Shown: positions 36,726 to 45,800 of the stretch, piece after piece | How positions within the stretch are numbered: position 1 is the stretch's first letter | Layout of the letters: each line of letters starts with the position of its first letter | Assembly: GCA_030345135.1 (NCBI GenBank) | Contig: CP128386.1 | Span: 6,616,901 to 6,680,900 of the forward strand | DNA: 64,000 bases | Source: Chitinophagaceae bacterium DXS | Lineage (GTDB): Bacteria > Bacteroidota > Bacteroidia > Chitinophagales > Chitinophagaceae | Reading direction: 5' to 3' | Position numbers and translations under genes: made by a program | Notes under the pieces: generated by a model | The model's input: the letters and a program-made list of their open reading frames with translations, nothing else | The model's database searches: none | What the model was told of the DNA's origin: nothing

Positions 36726-37604
36726 ATGAAGTTTTTCAACTATTTATTCTTATTTTCTTTGATGCTGTCGTTTAATCAGGCAAGAAGTCAAAGTACTGAT
36801 AATTATTTCAAAATATACGATACCAAAAACAGCAAAGAAATTACTATCAATGAGATTGCCGGTAAAATGAACAGTGCAGATGTTTTATTTTTTGGAGAAA
36901 TACATAATGACAGCGTTGCTCATATTTTAGAAGCTGCTTTGCTCGACAGGTTAATAAAAGCATATAAAAATATCGTTTTGTCACTTGAGGCTCTTTCTGA
37001 TGATTACCAAACAATTTTAAATGAGTATTTGGAAGACTTTTTATCGGAGCAAGATTTCGAAAGGCTTGCAAATGTTTGGATGCCGTATTATCATAGCTAT
37101 AAACCATTAATAAAAATTTCCAAACTACATAAGTTGCCTGTTATTGCAGCAAATGTGCCAAAACGCTATGTGAGCCTCGTTAGCGAGAGAGGTATGGAAG
37201 TTTTGGATAGCCTTGATGTAGAAGCAAAATCATTTCTTCCACCATTACCTTATTATATATCGAAAGGAAAATATTATGAAAAATTTGCCGAGGCAATGAA
37301 ATTTCATGTTTATATGTCTGACAGTCTTTTCCAGTCTCATTGCCTTTATGATGCAACAATTGCGTACAACATTTATAAATTCTGGAAAAGTCATCCAACT
37401 TACAAGATTTTTCAAATCATTGGTAGTTTTCATGTGGATGAGAGAATGGGAACTATTGAGCAAATCAAAAGGCTGGGAAACATAAAATTTTTGACTATTA
37501 GTTGCCTTTATGATGATACTTTTAAAAAACCGAACTGGAACGAGTATAAAAACCTGGCTGACTTTATAATAGTTACTGATCGAACTCTTAAAAGAACTTT
37601 TTAA
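36726..37604 (+). CDS. Exported ChaN-like (TIKI/haem-binding uptake) protein
   Basis: This 292-residue protein has a signal peptide (residues 1-22) and a ChaN/TIKI-family domain. The family's glutamate/histidine motif appears as FFGEIHNDSVAH near residue 57, the Glu of LSLEALSDDYQ follows, and the late histidine is in IIGSFHVDERMG. Family members include the haem-binding lipoprotein ChaN and membrane metalloproteases of the Tiki type. No lipobox cysteine is seen here, so it is probably soluble and periplasmic. It stands alone between two copies of the 3' element. Haem binding is inferred. Confidence 0.75.
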   Translation: MKFFNYLFLFSLMLSFNQARSQSTDNYFKIYDTKNSKEITINEIAGKMNSADVLFFGEIHNDSVAHILEAALLDRLIKAYKNIVLSLEALSDDYQTILNEYLEDFLSEQDFERLANVWMPYYHSYKPLIKISKLHKLPVIAANVPKRYVSLVSERGMEVLDSLDVEAKSFLPPLPYYISKGKYYEKFAEAMKFHVYMSDSLFQSHCLYDATIAYNIYKFWKSHPTYKIFQIIGSFHVDERMGTIEQIKRLGNIKFLTISCLYDDTFKKPNWNEYKNLADFIIVTDRTLKRTF

Positions 37605-37630
37605 ATCAATTAATTGTCGAAGTAAAATGT

Positions 37631-37775
37631 ATGCTGGGCACATGTTAGCGCAGCACATGCCGGCCTGGCGATAATATAGAATTTTTAATCCTGCCAACAA
37701 CAGCAAACCCGTTCATTGCGGGCTTTGCTAAATTCCTTCAGTCGACGATGCTATTTGGAACACTTTGCTTAGAAA
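37631..37775. repeat. Dispersed 3' element, copy 3, with embedded hairpin
   Basis: Starts 27 bp after the ChaN-like stop. 'gggcacatgttagcgcagcac' variant, ATTTTTAATCCTGCC, and the hairpin AGCAAACCC/GGGCTTTGCT at 37702-37729, then 'gaacactttgcttag'. It closely parallels the copy at 36519-36660. Confidence 0.72.
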
Positions 37776-38023
37776 GGAGTGGTAATTAAGGACATTTTTT
37801 AACCTCTCCGGAATAAAGATTTTTTTTCCAAAATTTCCAACTAATTGATTGCGAATTGTATTTGTAAAATGAATATTGAAAGAATGCTTAAAAAACGCTG
37901 CGGAAATCCTTTCCATTGAGACATTTATTTGATCTCGCAGTCGCATTACCCGACATCCACTATCAGAACTTTGCGTTTGAAAATTAACCTGGCAATTTTT
38001 TTATTCATTCAACAAGTATTTCC

Positions 38024-38296
38024 ATGTACGCGCACAAAAACGACGAGTCTGTTACAGGCTTCAAGAACGATCCAGAGTTTACGGGAACGGTTGCTGCACC
38101 TATACTGTTTATGGCACTATCATTCTACATCCAGCGAATTATATTCTGGGGTACATTATTAGCAGTAGTTACGGATTTAGTTGGTTGGACTGATTTTAAA
38201 ATAAGCTTCTTTGTCTGGTCCGCGATTGGTCAAATTATTTTAAAGATTCTTATTCTTTGGCCTTATTCGTTGGTGACGAAACGGACACTTGTATAA
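38024..38296 (+). CDS. Small membrane protein of unknown function
   Basis: This 90-residue frame has a polar N terminus (HKNDESVTGFKNDPEFTGTV) and two hydrophobic segments, about residues 24-49 (IQRIIFWGTLLAVVTDLV) and 58-80 (FFVWSAIGQIILKILIL). It ends with a short basic tail. No family is recognised. It lies between two 3' elements, as the neighbouring accepted genes do, which supports it as a real gene. The start could be displaced. Confidence 0.5.
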   Translation: MYAHKNDESVTGFKNDPEFTGTVAAPILFMALSFYIQRIIFWGTLLAVVTDLVGWTDFKISFFVWSAIGQIILKILILWPYSLVTKRTLV

Positions 38297-38308
38297 TTAC
38301 AGATTAGC

Positions 38309-38388
38309 GCTGGGCTGAACGACATGTTGGTGCAGCACATGTTGAACCTGGATAAAAAATGATTTTACCGGTGCTCAGCCGATAATGG
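38309..38388. repeat. Dispersed 3' element, copy 4
   Basis: 'gggctgaacgacatgttggtgcagcacatg', then a diverged GGATAAAAAATGATTTTA and 'cagccgataatgg'. It begins 13 bp after the small membrane protein's stop. Quoted partly; key words are GACATGTT and GCAGCACATG. Confidence 0.6.
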
Positions 38389-38437
38389 TTAGCCGCAAGT
38401 TAATGACAATCCAAACGCGAAATATAAAGACATATCA

Positions 38438-39520
38438 ATGTGCAGAGTTTACAATCCGGTTGGCTGCCTGACAACAGTGAAGTCGCACCTGAACCAAAAC
38501 AACATTACAGAATTCAATTCTTTAAATGAAGTAATAGCATTTCAAAGAAGCTATGCAGCTTCACGGCAGTGCATCATTTCGAATGCTGAAATAGCAATAG
38601 AAAAAGAGAAAAATCAAATCATCTCAGACAATCTGAGACTGAAGATTTCAATTAAGTCAGCGAAGGACGCAGCAGAAAAAGCGTTACAGGAACAAATTGA
38701 ATATTTAAAGCTGCGATTGGAATCACTGATGTCATTGACGCACCGGAATACCTTGCGTAAAATCACTAATTACTTCAGAATCGCCTTTCTTAAAAAGAAG
38801 ATCCGCCGTTACGAACTTATTTTGCCGTTCAGGGTTTTTCAATCGGTTCAACAATTGATGAAAATACACCAGGACAATGAGAGCAGGTATAATTACATCA
38901 CAACAAGATTTCAGGATGCCGTCATCGAAAATTGCGCTCATGAATTAAGTATGTTGGAAAGAAAAAAAGCTTTGATTGACGAAGTCAATAGTTCGATCTA
39001 CGGTGCGATTGGTGAACAAAAAGTTGTTAAAGAACTGGAATGCTTGTCTGACGAATATGTTTTGATCAATGATTTTTGTATGTCTTTCAACCCGCCAATC
39101 TACAACCGGAATGAGAATGATCATATCAGATCCATCCAGGTTGATCATTTGCTAATAGCCCCGTCGGGTGTGTTCCTGATCGAGACTAAGAACTGGAGCG
39201 AGCAATCTTTGAACAACTCAAATATGCGTTCACCAGTTTCGCAAGTGAAAAGAACCGGCTTTGCTCTTTTCACGATATTGAACAGCGGAACAGCGCGCTC
39301 CGGGCTTAGCCAGCATCATTGGGGCAAAAGGAAGATCCCACTGAAAAATATTGTAGTATCAATAAATCAAAAGCCATTGGGAGAATTTCAGTACGTTAAA
39401 GTATTGGCGTTAAATCAACTTCTGGGCTACATAAGGCATTTCCCGCCCACATTTACCCGCAGGGAAACTGAAGAAATTGCAAATGAACTGCTCAGCTTAT
39501 CAGGAAGTGAAAAGAGGTAA
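38438..39520 (+). CDS. NERD-domain protein (putative nuclease-related)
   Basis: This 360-residue protein has a long N-terminal helical/coiled-coil region (about residues 40-180, rich in Glu, Lys and Gln). A NERD domain follows at about residues 185-350: SIYGAIGEQKVVKELE (Gly-Glu start of the motif), the Asp of QVDHLLIAPSGVFLIETKNW (catalytic-like D...ExK of the restriction-endonuclease fold) and a Q in SQVKRTG. NERD proteins are thought to process DNA or RNA and often occur in mobile or defence-rich regions. No helicase is fused or adjacent. Role unknown. Confidence 0.78.
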   Translation: MCRVYNPVGCLTTVKSHLNQNNITEFNSLNEVIAFQRSYAASRQCIISNAEIAIEKEKNQIISDNLRLKISIKSAKDAAEKALQEQIEYLKLRLESLMSLTHRNTLRKITNYFRIAFLKKKIRRYELILPFRVFQSVQQLMKIHQDNESRYNYITTRFQDAVIENCAHELSMLERKKALIDEVNSSIYGAIGEQKVVKELECLSDEYVLINDFCMSFNPPIYNRNENDHIRSIQVDHLLIAPSGVFLIETKNWSEQSLNNSNMRSPVSQVKRTGFALFTILNSGTARSGLSQHHWGKRKIPLKNIVVSINQKPLGEFQYVKVLALNQLLGYIRHFPPTFTRRETEEIANELLSLSGSEKR

Positions 39521-39528
39521 CAAATCCT

Positions 39529-39605
39529 TGCCGGGCGACATATCACCATAGTGTAAGCCGACTTAGAGATAAGAAAAGAGTTTAATCCAGCCAGGCTACT
39601 AATAG
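39529..39605. repeat. Dispersed 3' element, copy 5
   Basis: 'gccgggcgacat' followed by GAGATAAGAAAAGAGTTTAATCC and 'agccaggct'. Starts 8 bp after the NERD stop; more diverged than copies 2 and 3. Confidence 0.55.
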
Positions 39606-39629
39606 TGTGCAGCATTTTACAACAGTTAA

Positions 39630-39669
39630 AATAACAAAGCCGTTCTCAAAATTGAACGGCTTTGTTATT
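39630..39669. terminator. Bidirectional intrinsic terminator with perfect 16-bp stem
   Basis: AATAACAAAGCCGTTC and its exact inverse flank an 8-nt loop. Both ends give T-rich tails (TTTGTTATT), so it serves the convergent NERD and DUF4242 genes. Confidence 0.88.
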
Positions 39670-39689
39670 ATTTGCACACCGTGTTCCCG

Positions 39690-40313
39690 TTATTGCCCCT
39701 GTTTTACATTTAGCACTTCCACCGGTACCAGGCCATGTGCTTCTTTATGCGTTGCGATAACTGATTCAGCATTTTTTGCTTCGGACAAACACATAACCAC
39801 ACCAGCTTTTTCATCCACCCAGTAATTAATAAAATTTACACCATACTTATCCTGAACGGCAAGGTCTTTTTTGTGTGCATCAGCTACGGCTGCGGCCGTA
39901 ACATTTCCTGCGCCCAGTTTATGTATGTCCAGGAACAGTTCTTTATTTCCTGTTAATGCGGCTGTTATGCCATCTGTTACTTCAAAAGTGTAAGCAGGCA
40001 ATAATCCGTGAGCTTCTGCATGTGTTTTTCTTACAGCGCCTGTATCACTGGCTGTTGAAAGGCAGTAAACTAGGCCCTGCTGTTCATCCACCCAATAATT
40101 AATAAAATGGACGCCGTACTTTTTTTCGACGGCCAGGTCTTTTGCATGCGCAGCTGCCACATCTTCAAATTTTACTTTACCCGGTTCCAGCTGGTGAACA
40201 TCTATGTACATTTTTTTTGTATTTGTAGCAGCGACTTGATTTGTCTGGGCATAAGAATGAAGGGAAACAAAACTGCAAATGAGCAGCATTAATGTTGAAA
40301 AACTGATTTTCAT
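39690..40313 (-). CDS. Exported tandem DUF4242 protein
   Basis: This 207-residue protein has a signal peptide (residues 1-22, ending SYAQ) and two tandem DUF4242 units (about residues 35-112 and 123-202). The two copies share AHxKDLAVxxKYGV, FINYWVDE and CLSxA and a late THxEAHGL. DUF4242 is a small ferredoxin-like fold whose studied member (SCO4226) binds nickel through histidines. Here several histidines (HQLEPG/HKLGAG, AHAKD, THKEAHGL) recur in each copy. It faces the LuxR-ATPase gene across a 129-bp divergent region; a second DUF4242 gene lies beyond that. Metal binding is inferred. Confidence 0.82.
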   Translation of the reverse strand: MKISFSTLMLLICSFVSLHSYAQTNQVAATNTKKMYIDVHQLEPGKVKFEDVAAAHAKDLAVEKKYGVHFINYWVDEQQGLVYCLSTASDTGAVRKTHAEAHGLLPAYTFEVTDGITAALTGNKELFLDIHKLGAGNVTAAAVADAHKKDLAVQDKYGVNFINYWVDEKAGVVMCLSEAKNAESVIATHKEAHGLVPVEVLNVKQGQ

Positions 40314-40442
40314 GATTAAAAGTTTTGATTTTTTTGATAATTTTATTTCGTTCTGTAAAGCACCGCAATAACAGTCTGAAGTATCTAAGAGATTCTCCCT
40401 ATTTTAAGTTTACCGTATACCCATTTTATAAATTGTTGCAAT

Positions 40443-43034
40443 ATGGCGCTGATTGAAAGGGACGGGTTTATGTCATTGCTGCAAAAACATTTTGAAAGTA
40501 TTGCAGGCGGAGAAGGGCATTGCATTTTGCTAAGTGGCGAAGCCGGCATTGGAAAAACCGCTTTGGTAAAGGCTTTTTGCAGGAAACAGGCTGAGGAGTG
40601 CAGCATTTACCAGGGAGCCTGTGATGCCTTATTTACCCCACGCCCTTTAGCGCCTTTGTATGATGTACTGTGGCAGGTTAACAAAGAGCGCTGGCCCGTT
40701 CCACCTTCCAGTGAAGAGCGTTCTTTACTCTTTACCAATTTTTTCCAGGAGTTAAGTACCAAAAAGGGGAGACTGCTAATTGTATTTGAAGATATTCACT
40801 GGGCTGATGAAGGCACGCTTGACTTCATCAAATTTTTTGTAAGGCGCATTTATCAATTGCCCTGTCTTTTCATTCTCACTTACCGGGACGACGAAATTTA
40901 TTTAAGAAACACGCTTCGAAATATACTAGGACAACTTCCTCCGGATTCATTTACAAAAATGGTGCTTACTCCATTGTCCAAACAGGCTGTTGTTGAGCTG
41001 GCCACACAAAAAGGTTACAGCGGCGAAGATGTATATAGCATATCAGAAGGCAATCCATTTTATGTAAATGAAATTTTAGCAAGTTACAGCCCGGGTATTC
41101 CTGATAATATTAAGGATTCTATACTTGCTGTTTATGAGCGCCAGAAAGAAGGGACAAAAAATGCCTGGCAAATATGGTCAGTCATGCCTGAAGGGCTGGA
41201 AATTGAACGGGCCCCTAAGATCAGGTCCATGTGGGATATAGATCATTGTTTTGCAATCAATGTTATTGTTGTTGAAAATGGCAAAGTTGTTTTTAAACAT
41301 GAATTATACCGCAGAACGATTGAGGAATCTCTTACACCCGTCCGGCGAATGGAACTCAATAAAATGATGCTTGAACTGTTTTTAGACTCTTTTGAAGAAA
41401 AAGGTGAGATTGAACGGATACTACACTACGCCAAAAACGCCAATGAGAAAAAACTGGTGTTGAAATATGCTCCTGAGGCAGCAAAAAAGGTTGCATCGAT
41501 AGGTGCCCACAAGGAAGCATCAAAATTGTTTTTAACAGCCATTGAATATTTTGAAGGAAATGATACAGATCAACTGGCTGAATTTTATGAAGGTTATGCT
41601 TATGAGTGCTACCTGAGCAACCAAATAAAGGAAGCTATTGCTTTCACCGAAAAAACTTTAGCCCTCCGGAAAGAAAAGGGTGATATAGAAAAGACCGGGA
41701 AAAGCCTTTGGTTTTTATCACGCCTATGGTGGTTTCAGGGCAACAGGGAGAATGCAGAGAATTTTGCCGGGCGGGCGATCGAATTGCTGAAGGACCAACC
41801 GGCTTCTTCAACAAAGGCCATGGCATTCAGTACTATGTCACAATTAAAAATGCTTTCTGATGAGCCCACCGAATGCATTTTTTGGGGAGAGAAAGCCATT
41901 GAGATGGCAAAGGAATTGAACAATGACGAAATTCTGTCCCATGCCATGAACAATGTGGGCACGGTTCAACTGTCCATATCCTCTTCTGAACAAAAGGGCA
42001 TAACGATGCTGCAGCAAAGCCTGGAAATTGCATTAAAGAATTCTTACCATGAACATGCTGCCCGCTCCTACACCAACCTGGGATGCGGGTCGATAAAAAT
42101 GAAGAACTATGCTTTTGCGGAGAAAACATTGGACGAAGGGATCCATTACTGCGAAGAAATGGACCTGAATTCCTGGACAGCCTATATGTTATCATGGAAG
42201 GCAAGAATGGAGCTGGAAAAAGGTAACCTGACAGCGGCCCGCAACATTGCAGACAATCTTCTTAAAAATGAAAATCAGCCGGCTATTATTAAGATCACTG
42301 CGCTGATTGTGTTGGCAAAGGTAATGATGAGGATAGGGGAGAAAGATGCACTTGACCTGTTGCTCGAAGCAAAAGCAATGTCTTTTGAAACAAGAGAACT
42401 ACAAAGGGTTGCTCCCGCAATGATTGCCTTACTGGAATACGAATGGCTTACAGGTAAAACGATCATTGAAGAAGAAGATATTGAACACACATCCATCCTC
42501 ATGCAAAGAACTGGTATTGATGTAGAAAAAAATGAATTTGCATTTTGGATGAAGAAAGCAGGCAGGCAGCTTTTTTCACCTGCAGAAATTGCGGAAGCTT
42601 ATGATACAAGTAGTGCAGCAAGGGTTCTGGAGGCCGCAACCTTATGGGAAAAATCCGGATGCCCTTACGAGCAGGCGCTTGTTTTGTTTGAAAAGACAGA
42701 TGAGGATAAAAGAAATGCCGCTACAATGATACAGGATTTGGGTGCGATGGCGGTGTATGAAAAAATGAAACAGGAAATGAGGAATTCAGGTATTAAAAAC
42801 ATTCCGCGTGGAATAAGAAACTCAACCCGTACAAATGCTGCTTTTTTAACCGATAGGGAAATGGATGTGTTGCAGTTGCTGAAGGAAGAATTGCCAAACA
42901 AAGCAATTGCTGCTCAATTGTATATTTCTCCAAAAACAGTTGACCATCATATATCCAGCATCCTGTTCAAACTGGATGCAAACTCCCGTTCCAAAGCAGT
43001 TACCGAAGCTATTCGTATGGGGATCCTAAAATAG
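40443..43034 (+). CDS. LAL-type LuxR regulator (AAA ATPase + TPR + LuxR HTH)
   Basis: This 863-residue protein has an N-terminal AAA/STAND ATPase: Walker A GEAGIGKT at residues 32-39, Walker B LLIVFEDIHWAD, and the sensor segment TYRDDE. A central helical region of TPR-like repeats spans about residues 340-720. The C-terminal LuxR HTH reads LTDREMDVLQLLKEELPNKAIAAQLYISPKTVDHHISSILFKLDANSR. It belongs to the MalT/LAL group, in which ligand binding to the TPRs frees ATP-dependent oligomerisation and promoter activation. Both flanking genes encode DUF4242 proteins, so they are the likely targets. Length is typical. Confidence 0.87.
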   Translation: MALIERDGFMSLLQKHFESIAGGEGHCILLSGEAGIGKTALVKAFCRKQAEECSIYQGACDALFTPRPLAPLYDVLWQVNKERWPVPPSSEERSLLFTNFFQELSTKKGRLLIVFEDIHWADEGTLDFIKFFVRRIYQLPCLFILTYRDDEIYLRNTLRNILGQLPPDSFTKMVLTPLSKQAVVELATQKGYSGEDVYSISEGNPFYVNEILASYSPGIPDNIKDSILAVYERQKEGTKNAWQIWSVMPEGLEIERAPKIRSMWDIDHCFAINVIVVENGKVVFKHELYRRTIEESLTPVRRMELNKMMLELFLDSFEEKGEIERILHYAKNANEKKLVLKYAPEAAKKVASIGAHKEASKLFLTAIEYFEGNDTDQLAEFYEGYAYECYLSNQIKEAIAFTEKTLALRKEKGDIEKTGKSLWFLSRLWWFQGNRENAENFAGRAIELLKDQPASSTKAMAFSTMSQLKMLSDEPTECIFWGEKAIEMAKELNNDEILSHAMNNVGTVQLSISSSEQKGITMLQQSLEIALKNSYHEHAARSYTNLGCGSIKMKNYAFAEKTLDEGIHYCEEMDLNSWTAYMLSWKARMELEKGNLTAARNIADNLLKNENQPAIIKITALIVLAKVMMRIGEKDALDLLLEAKAMSFETRELQRVAPAMIALLEYEWLTGKTIIEEEDIEHTSILMQRTGIDVEKNEFAFWMKKAGRQLFSPAEIAEAYDTSSAARVLEAATLWEKSGCPYEQALVLFEKTDEDKRNAATMIQDLGAMAVYEKMKQEMRNSGIKNIPRGIRNSTRTNAAFLTDREMDVLQLLKEELPNKAIAAQLYISPKTVDHHISSILFKLDANSRSKAVTEAIRMGILK

Positions 43035-43122
43035 GGAGAATCGCTACCTAAAATGGGGAACCAGTTGTATCTGTGCCTTTGGCTTCCAACATAATTTTGT
43101 ATCTGACTTAAAAAGTTGATCA

Positions 43123-43395
43123 ATGAAAAAATTTATTATTGAAAGAGAACTGCCCGGAGCAGGCAATATGACTGAAGAAGAATTGCAGGCCATTTCAAAA
43201 ACTTCCAATTCCGTAGTGTCTGTATTAGGCAAGCCATACAAATGGATTGAATCTTATGTTACCAAAGACAAAATTTATTGCATTCATGAGGCAGAAAGTG
43301 AAGATGTTATAATGGAGCATGCCAGTTGCGCGAGTTTTCCTGCAAATAGAATTGAAGAAATAAAAGCAATAATTAACCCCGCAACTGCCGATTAA
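43123..43395 (+). CDS. DUF4242 (SCO4226-like) protein, cytoplasmic
   Basis: This 90-residue protein is a single DUF4242 unit without signal peptide: FIIERELPGAGNMTEEEL, then WIESYVTKDKIYCIHEAESEDVIMEHASCASFPANRI. It starts 88 bp after the LuxR-ATPase stop in the same direction. Paired with the exported double-DUF4242 protein on the other side, it suggests one metal- or small-ligand-related module under the large regulator. Its own chemistry is unknown. Confidence 0.82.
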   Translation: MKKFIIERELPGAGNMTEEELQAISKTSNSVVSVLGKPYKWIESYVTKDKIYCIHEAESEDVIMEHASCASFPANRIEEIKAIINPATAD

Positions 43396-43455
43396 GGCAA
43401 CGCCTGGAACAACCAATTTTTTGGGTGACTAGTTCTTTCCGGATAGTTGTTCTTC

Positions 43456-43500
43456 ATGCCGTGCAACATGTTAGCGCGGCACACCCCGAACCATAACCAG
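43456..43500. repeat. Dispersed 3' element, copy 6 (partial)
   Basis: 'catgccgtgcaacatgttagcg' and 'cggcacacc' match the first half of the other copies; the GATAAGAA half is missing. It lies after the DUF4242 gene. Confidence 0.5.
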
Positions 43501-43537
43501 GAAAAACAAAGGCACAGCTGGTTGATTTCATTTCAAT

Positions 43538-44617
43538 TTAAAAAGCAGTTGACAGATCGTTAGGTAAGTCCAACCGGGCAACGCCTATCCTGTCATCCGC
43601 CATACCATAGTATACATCAAATCGATTGGGTGATCCTATATCGTCACGCCTGTCAATTCCTGTAGGAAAGACAACATTCGCAATAACGCCAACCTCTTCC
43701 TCCGGCAGATCGGGCGACAAAACCGGATGCTTTGATCTGAAAAGTATTTTTTCGGGGTTTTCTTTATCAAGTATCATCATGCCGGCAGAATAACTTAACT
43801 GAGGGTTCTTTTTGTCTGAAGCGTCCAAATTGCTTACACCGTGGTATAGAACAAGCCATCCGTGCTTCATCAGAACCGGCGGCGTTCCGGCGCCTATTTT
43901 AAGTTTTTCCCATGGTGCCTCCGGCAGGGCCAATGGTTGGCTTGAAACAAATTTTGACAAATGATAAGGATTGTCTGTTTCTTTATTTATGTGACAATAT
44001 GAAATCCAGATGCATTCATGATGACGGGCGATTTCCCGGTCTATAGGTTTGTGCATGGTTTCCTCCGGTCTGGTACCCGGAAACAACGGCCTGTGCAACA
44101 TAGCCATTGCCATATGATGATGCGGACTTTCTACAGCCAGGGGAAACATACAGGCATCTTTATTGTTAATGCCATTAAAATTGATGTTCTCATAAGGTGC
44201 GAAAGTTGCGAGGCCCAAACGTTGCCATTTTAACAGATCTTCCGATTGCGCAAGGGCAATTCGCGGCCCGTCTTTTGAAAACGCTGTATAAGTCATTATA
44301 TAACGCTGAAGCGGTTTCACATATGTTATCCTGGGATCTTCGCATCCGCCCCCGCCGGCATTTTTCTCATAGTCTTCTTCCGGCTCCAATGCTATGCCTA
44401 AGCGTTCAACTTTCGCGGGATCTCCTTTCTTATTAAAAATTACACGCACAATGCCAATACGGGAATAATTGCCCTTGCCAACCAACCGCGGAAATAAATA
44501 CAGCGAGCCATCCGGACCACGAACTGCAGCCGGATTGAGAACACCTCCTTCTTCCATGGAATTTCCTTTTTCTGGTTCCATAATTGTCCCCAGCCGGTGT
44601 AGTTTTAACGTACTCAT
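43538..44617 (-). CDS. GH130 beta-mannoside phosphorylase/hydrolase
   Basis: This 359-residue protein is a five-bladed GH130 propeller. Visible landmarks are GVLNPAAVRGPDG, GGGGCEDPRITYV (the conserved Glu-Asp-Pro-Arg of the family), TAFSKDGPRIALA, KDACMFP and AGTPPV with the following LVLYHGV. GH130 enzymes phosphorolyse or hydrolyse beta-1,2- or beta-1,4-mannosides, releasing mannose-1-phosphate. There is no signal peptide, so the substrate is cytoplasmic. Its start overlaps the stop of the upstream PMM-like HAD gene by 4 bp, so the two are co-translated. The combination points to a phosphorolytic route, which favours phosphorylase over hydrolase. Confidence 0.86.
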   Translation of the reverse strand: MSTLKLHRLGTIMEPEKGNSMEEGGVLNPAAVRGPDGSLYLFPRLVGKGNYSRIGIVRVIFNKKGDPAKVERLGIALEPEEDYEKNAGGGGCEDPRITYVKPLQRYIMTYTAFSKDGPRIALAQSEDLLKWQRLGLATFAPYENINFNGINNKDACMFPLAVESPHHHMAMAMLHRPLFPGTRPEETMHKPIDREIARHHECIWISYCHINKETDNPYHLSKFVSSQPLALPEAPWEKLKIGAGTPPVLMKHGWLVLYHGVSNLDASDKKNPQLSYSAGMMILDKENPEKILFRSKHPVLSPDLPEEEVGVIANVVFPTGIDRRDDIGSPNRFDVYYGMADDRIGVARLDLPNDLSTAF

Positions 44618-45378
44618 TGTTTTCTTTTTGTAGTTTTTTCAAGGCAGGCAATGATCGTTTCAATTACTTTTTTTGTTTCTTCGGGACCTTTTACCTGGAT
44701 GCAGGTGACTCCCGTGGATATTGCCGGATAATCATTTCCTCCGGCAAACAATGCATCGCCGATATAGATGATCTCAGATCTACGAATGCTGAGTATTTTT
44801 TCCAACTTGTGAATGCCGTAGGCTTTATCAATACCACGTTTGGTAATGTCAATGGATGTAGAACCGCCTATTTCAACTGAAAATTCCCTGAGTGGTCTGT
44901 CCAGCTTACTTTTTATTTTTTTCCGTTTTGCCAGGTCCGGATCCCATTTCTTTTTCACTTTTCCGGGCGCATGCTGGCCAAGCGCTGAAAATGTGATCTG
45001 GCTGCCCCTGTCCTCAATTTGTTCACCCCAGGTTTTCGTTATGCCTAATCTTAACCCTTTAATGGTTTTTTCTATGTTGTCGGTAATTTTCTTTCGCTCT
45101 TCAACCGTAAGGTCCTCAGCGTATATTTTTTTCCACCCTGATCTGTACCGGTAATATTTTGTTCCACATGTGGGCAGAATGGAAAGATTTTGCATATTCT
45201 GTTTAGAGGACAAGTGGGAGAGTACCTGTGTTTGAAATTGCGGCCAGTCTCCCCCGGATATAATAGCCATTTTCGCAACTTTAAGGAGGCGGCCGATAAG
45301 ATCTGACATTTCCGGATCAATAGCGGCTTTACTTTCTGCCAATGTACCATCAAGATCAAAAATGATCAGTTTTTTCAT
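44614..45378 (-). CDS. HAD-superfamily phosphatase/phosphomannomutase-like protein (eukaryotic-PMM type)
   Basis: This 254-residue protein has HAD motif I IIFDLDGTLAES (residues 4-15), the SGGDWPQFQ turn, a C2-type cap around residues 85-185 with the SALGQHA segment, and motif IV GDALFAGGNDYP. These are the features of the eukaryote-type phosphomannomutase (PMM1/PMM2) fold, in which 'GDxxxxGGND' binds Mg. It would convert mannose-1-phosphate to mannose-6-phosphate, or act as a sugar-phosphate phosphatase. The direct fusion-like overlap with the GH130 gene supports the mutase role. Confidence 0.75.
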   Translation of the reverse strand: MKKLIIFDLDGTLAESKAAIDPEMSDLIGRLLKVAKMAIISGGDWPQFQTQVLSHLSSKQNMQNLSILPTCGTKYYRYRSGWKKIYAEDLTVEERKKITDNIEKTIKGLRLGITKTWGEQIEDRGSQITFSALGQHAPGKVKKKWDPDLAKRKKIKSKLDRPLREFSVEIGGSTSIDITKRGIDKAYGIHKLEKILSIRRSEIIYIGDALFAGGNDYPAISTGVTCIQVKGPEETKKVIETIIACLEKTTKRKQ

Positions 45379-45800
45379 AATACTATAATCTTCATCACTT
45401 CAGTACAAAGCGCACACCAAATGTTTCATTCTCATCTATTGTTGTCATTTTAAGTTTAATATCCGTGCCAAAATGTTCGCTCCGGCTCCTGAAAGATCTT
45501 TTACAGATCAGATTTTTCACGGTCGTTATTGTTCCAATCAAAAAATGTTACTAGGTTTATTACTACGTGAACCGGGACACCAGATATTAAAGCTGCCGGA
45601 GCAACATTTCAGATAATGGCAGGAAGGAGCTTTGTATAAATTATTACTCCGCTTACTTAATATGCTTAATCGTTTTCAAAGAGATCGTTTTTGAAAGCGA
45701 TAATGTATTGTTCAATACATTACCGGGCCCGGAAGTCTGATGCAGAGAACTGAAGGGTAACACGTTAAAAAAATTTATTCCGGAATATCAATAAAAGAAT
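45379..45800. other. 422-bp divergent intergenic region
   Basis: Separates the PMM-like gene and the Tricorn gene, so it should hold two divergent promoters. No gene, hairpin or repeat with clear support is seen. Confidence 0.45.
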
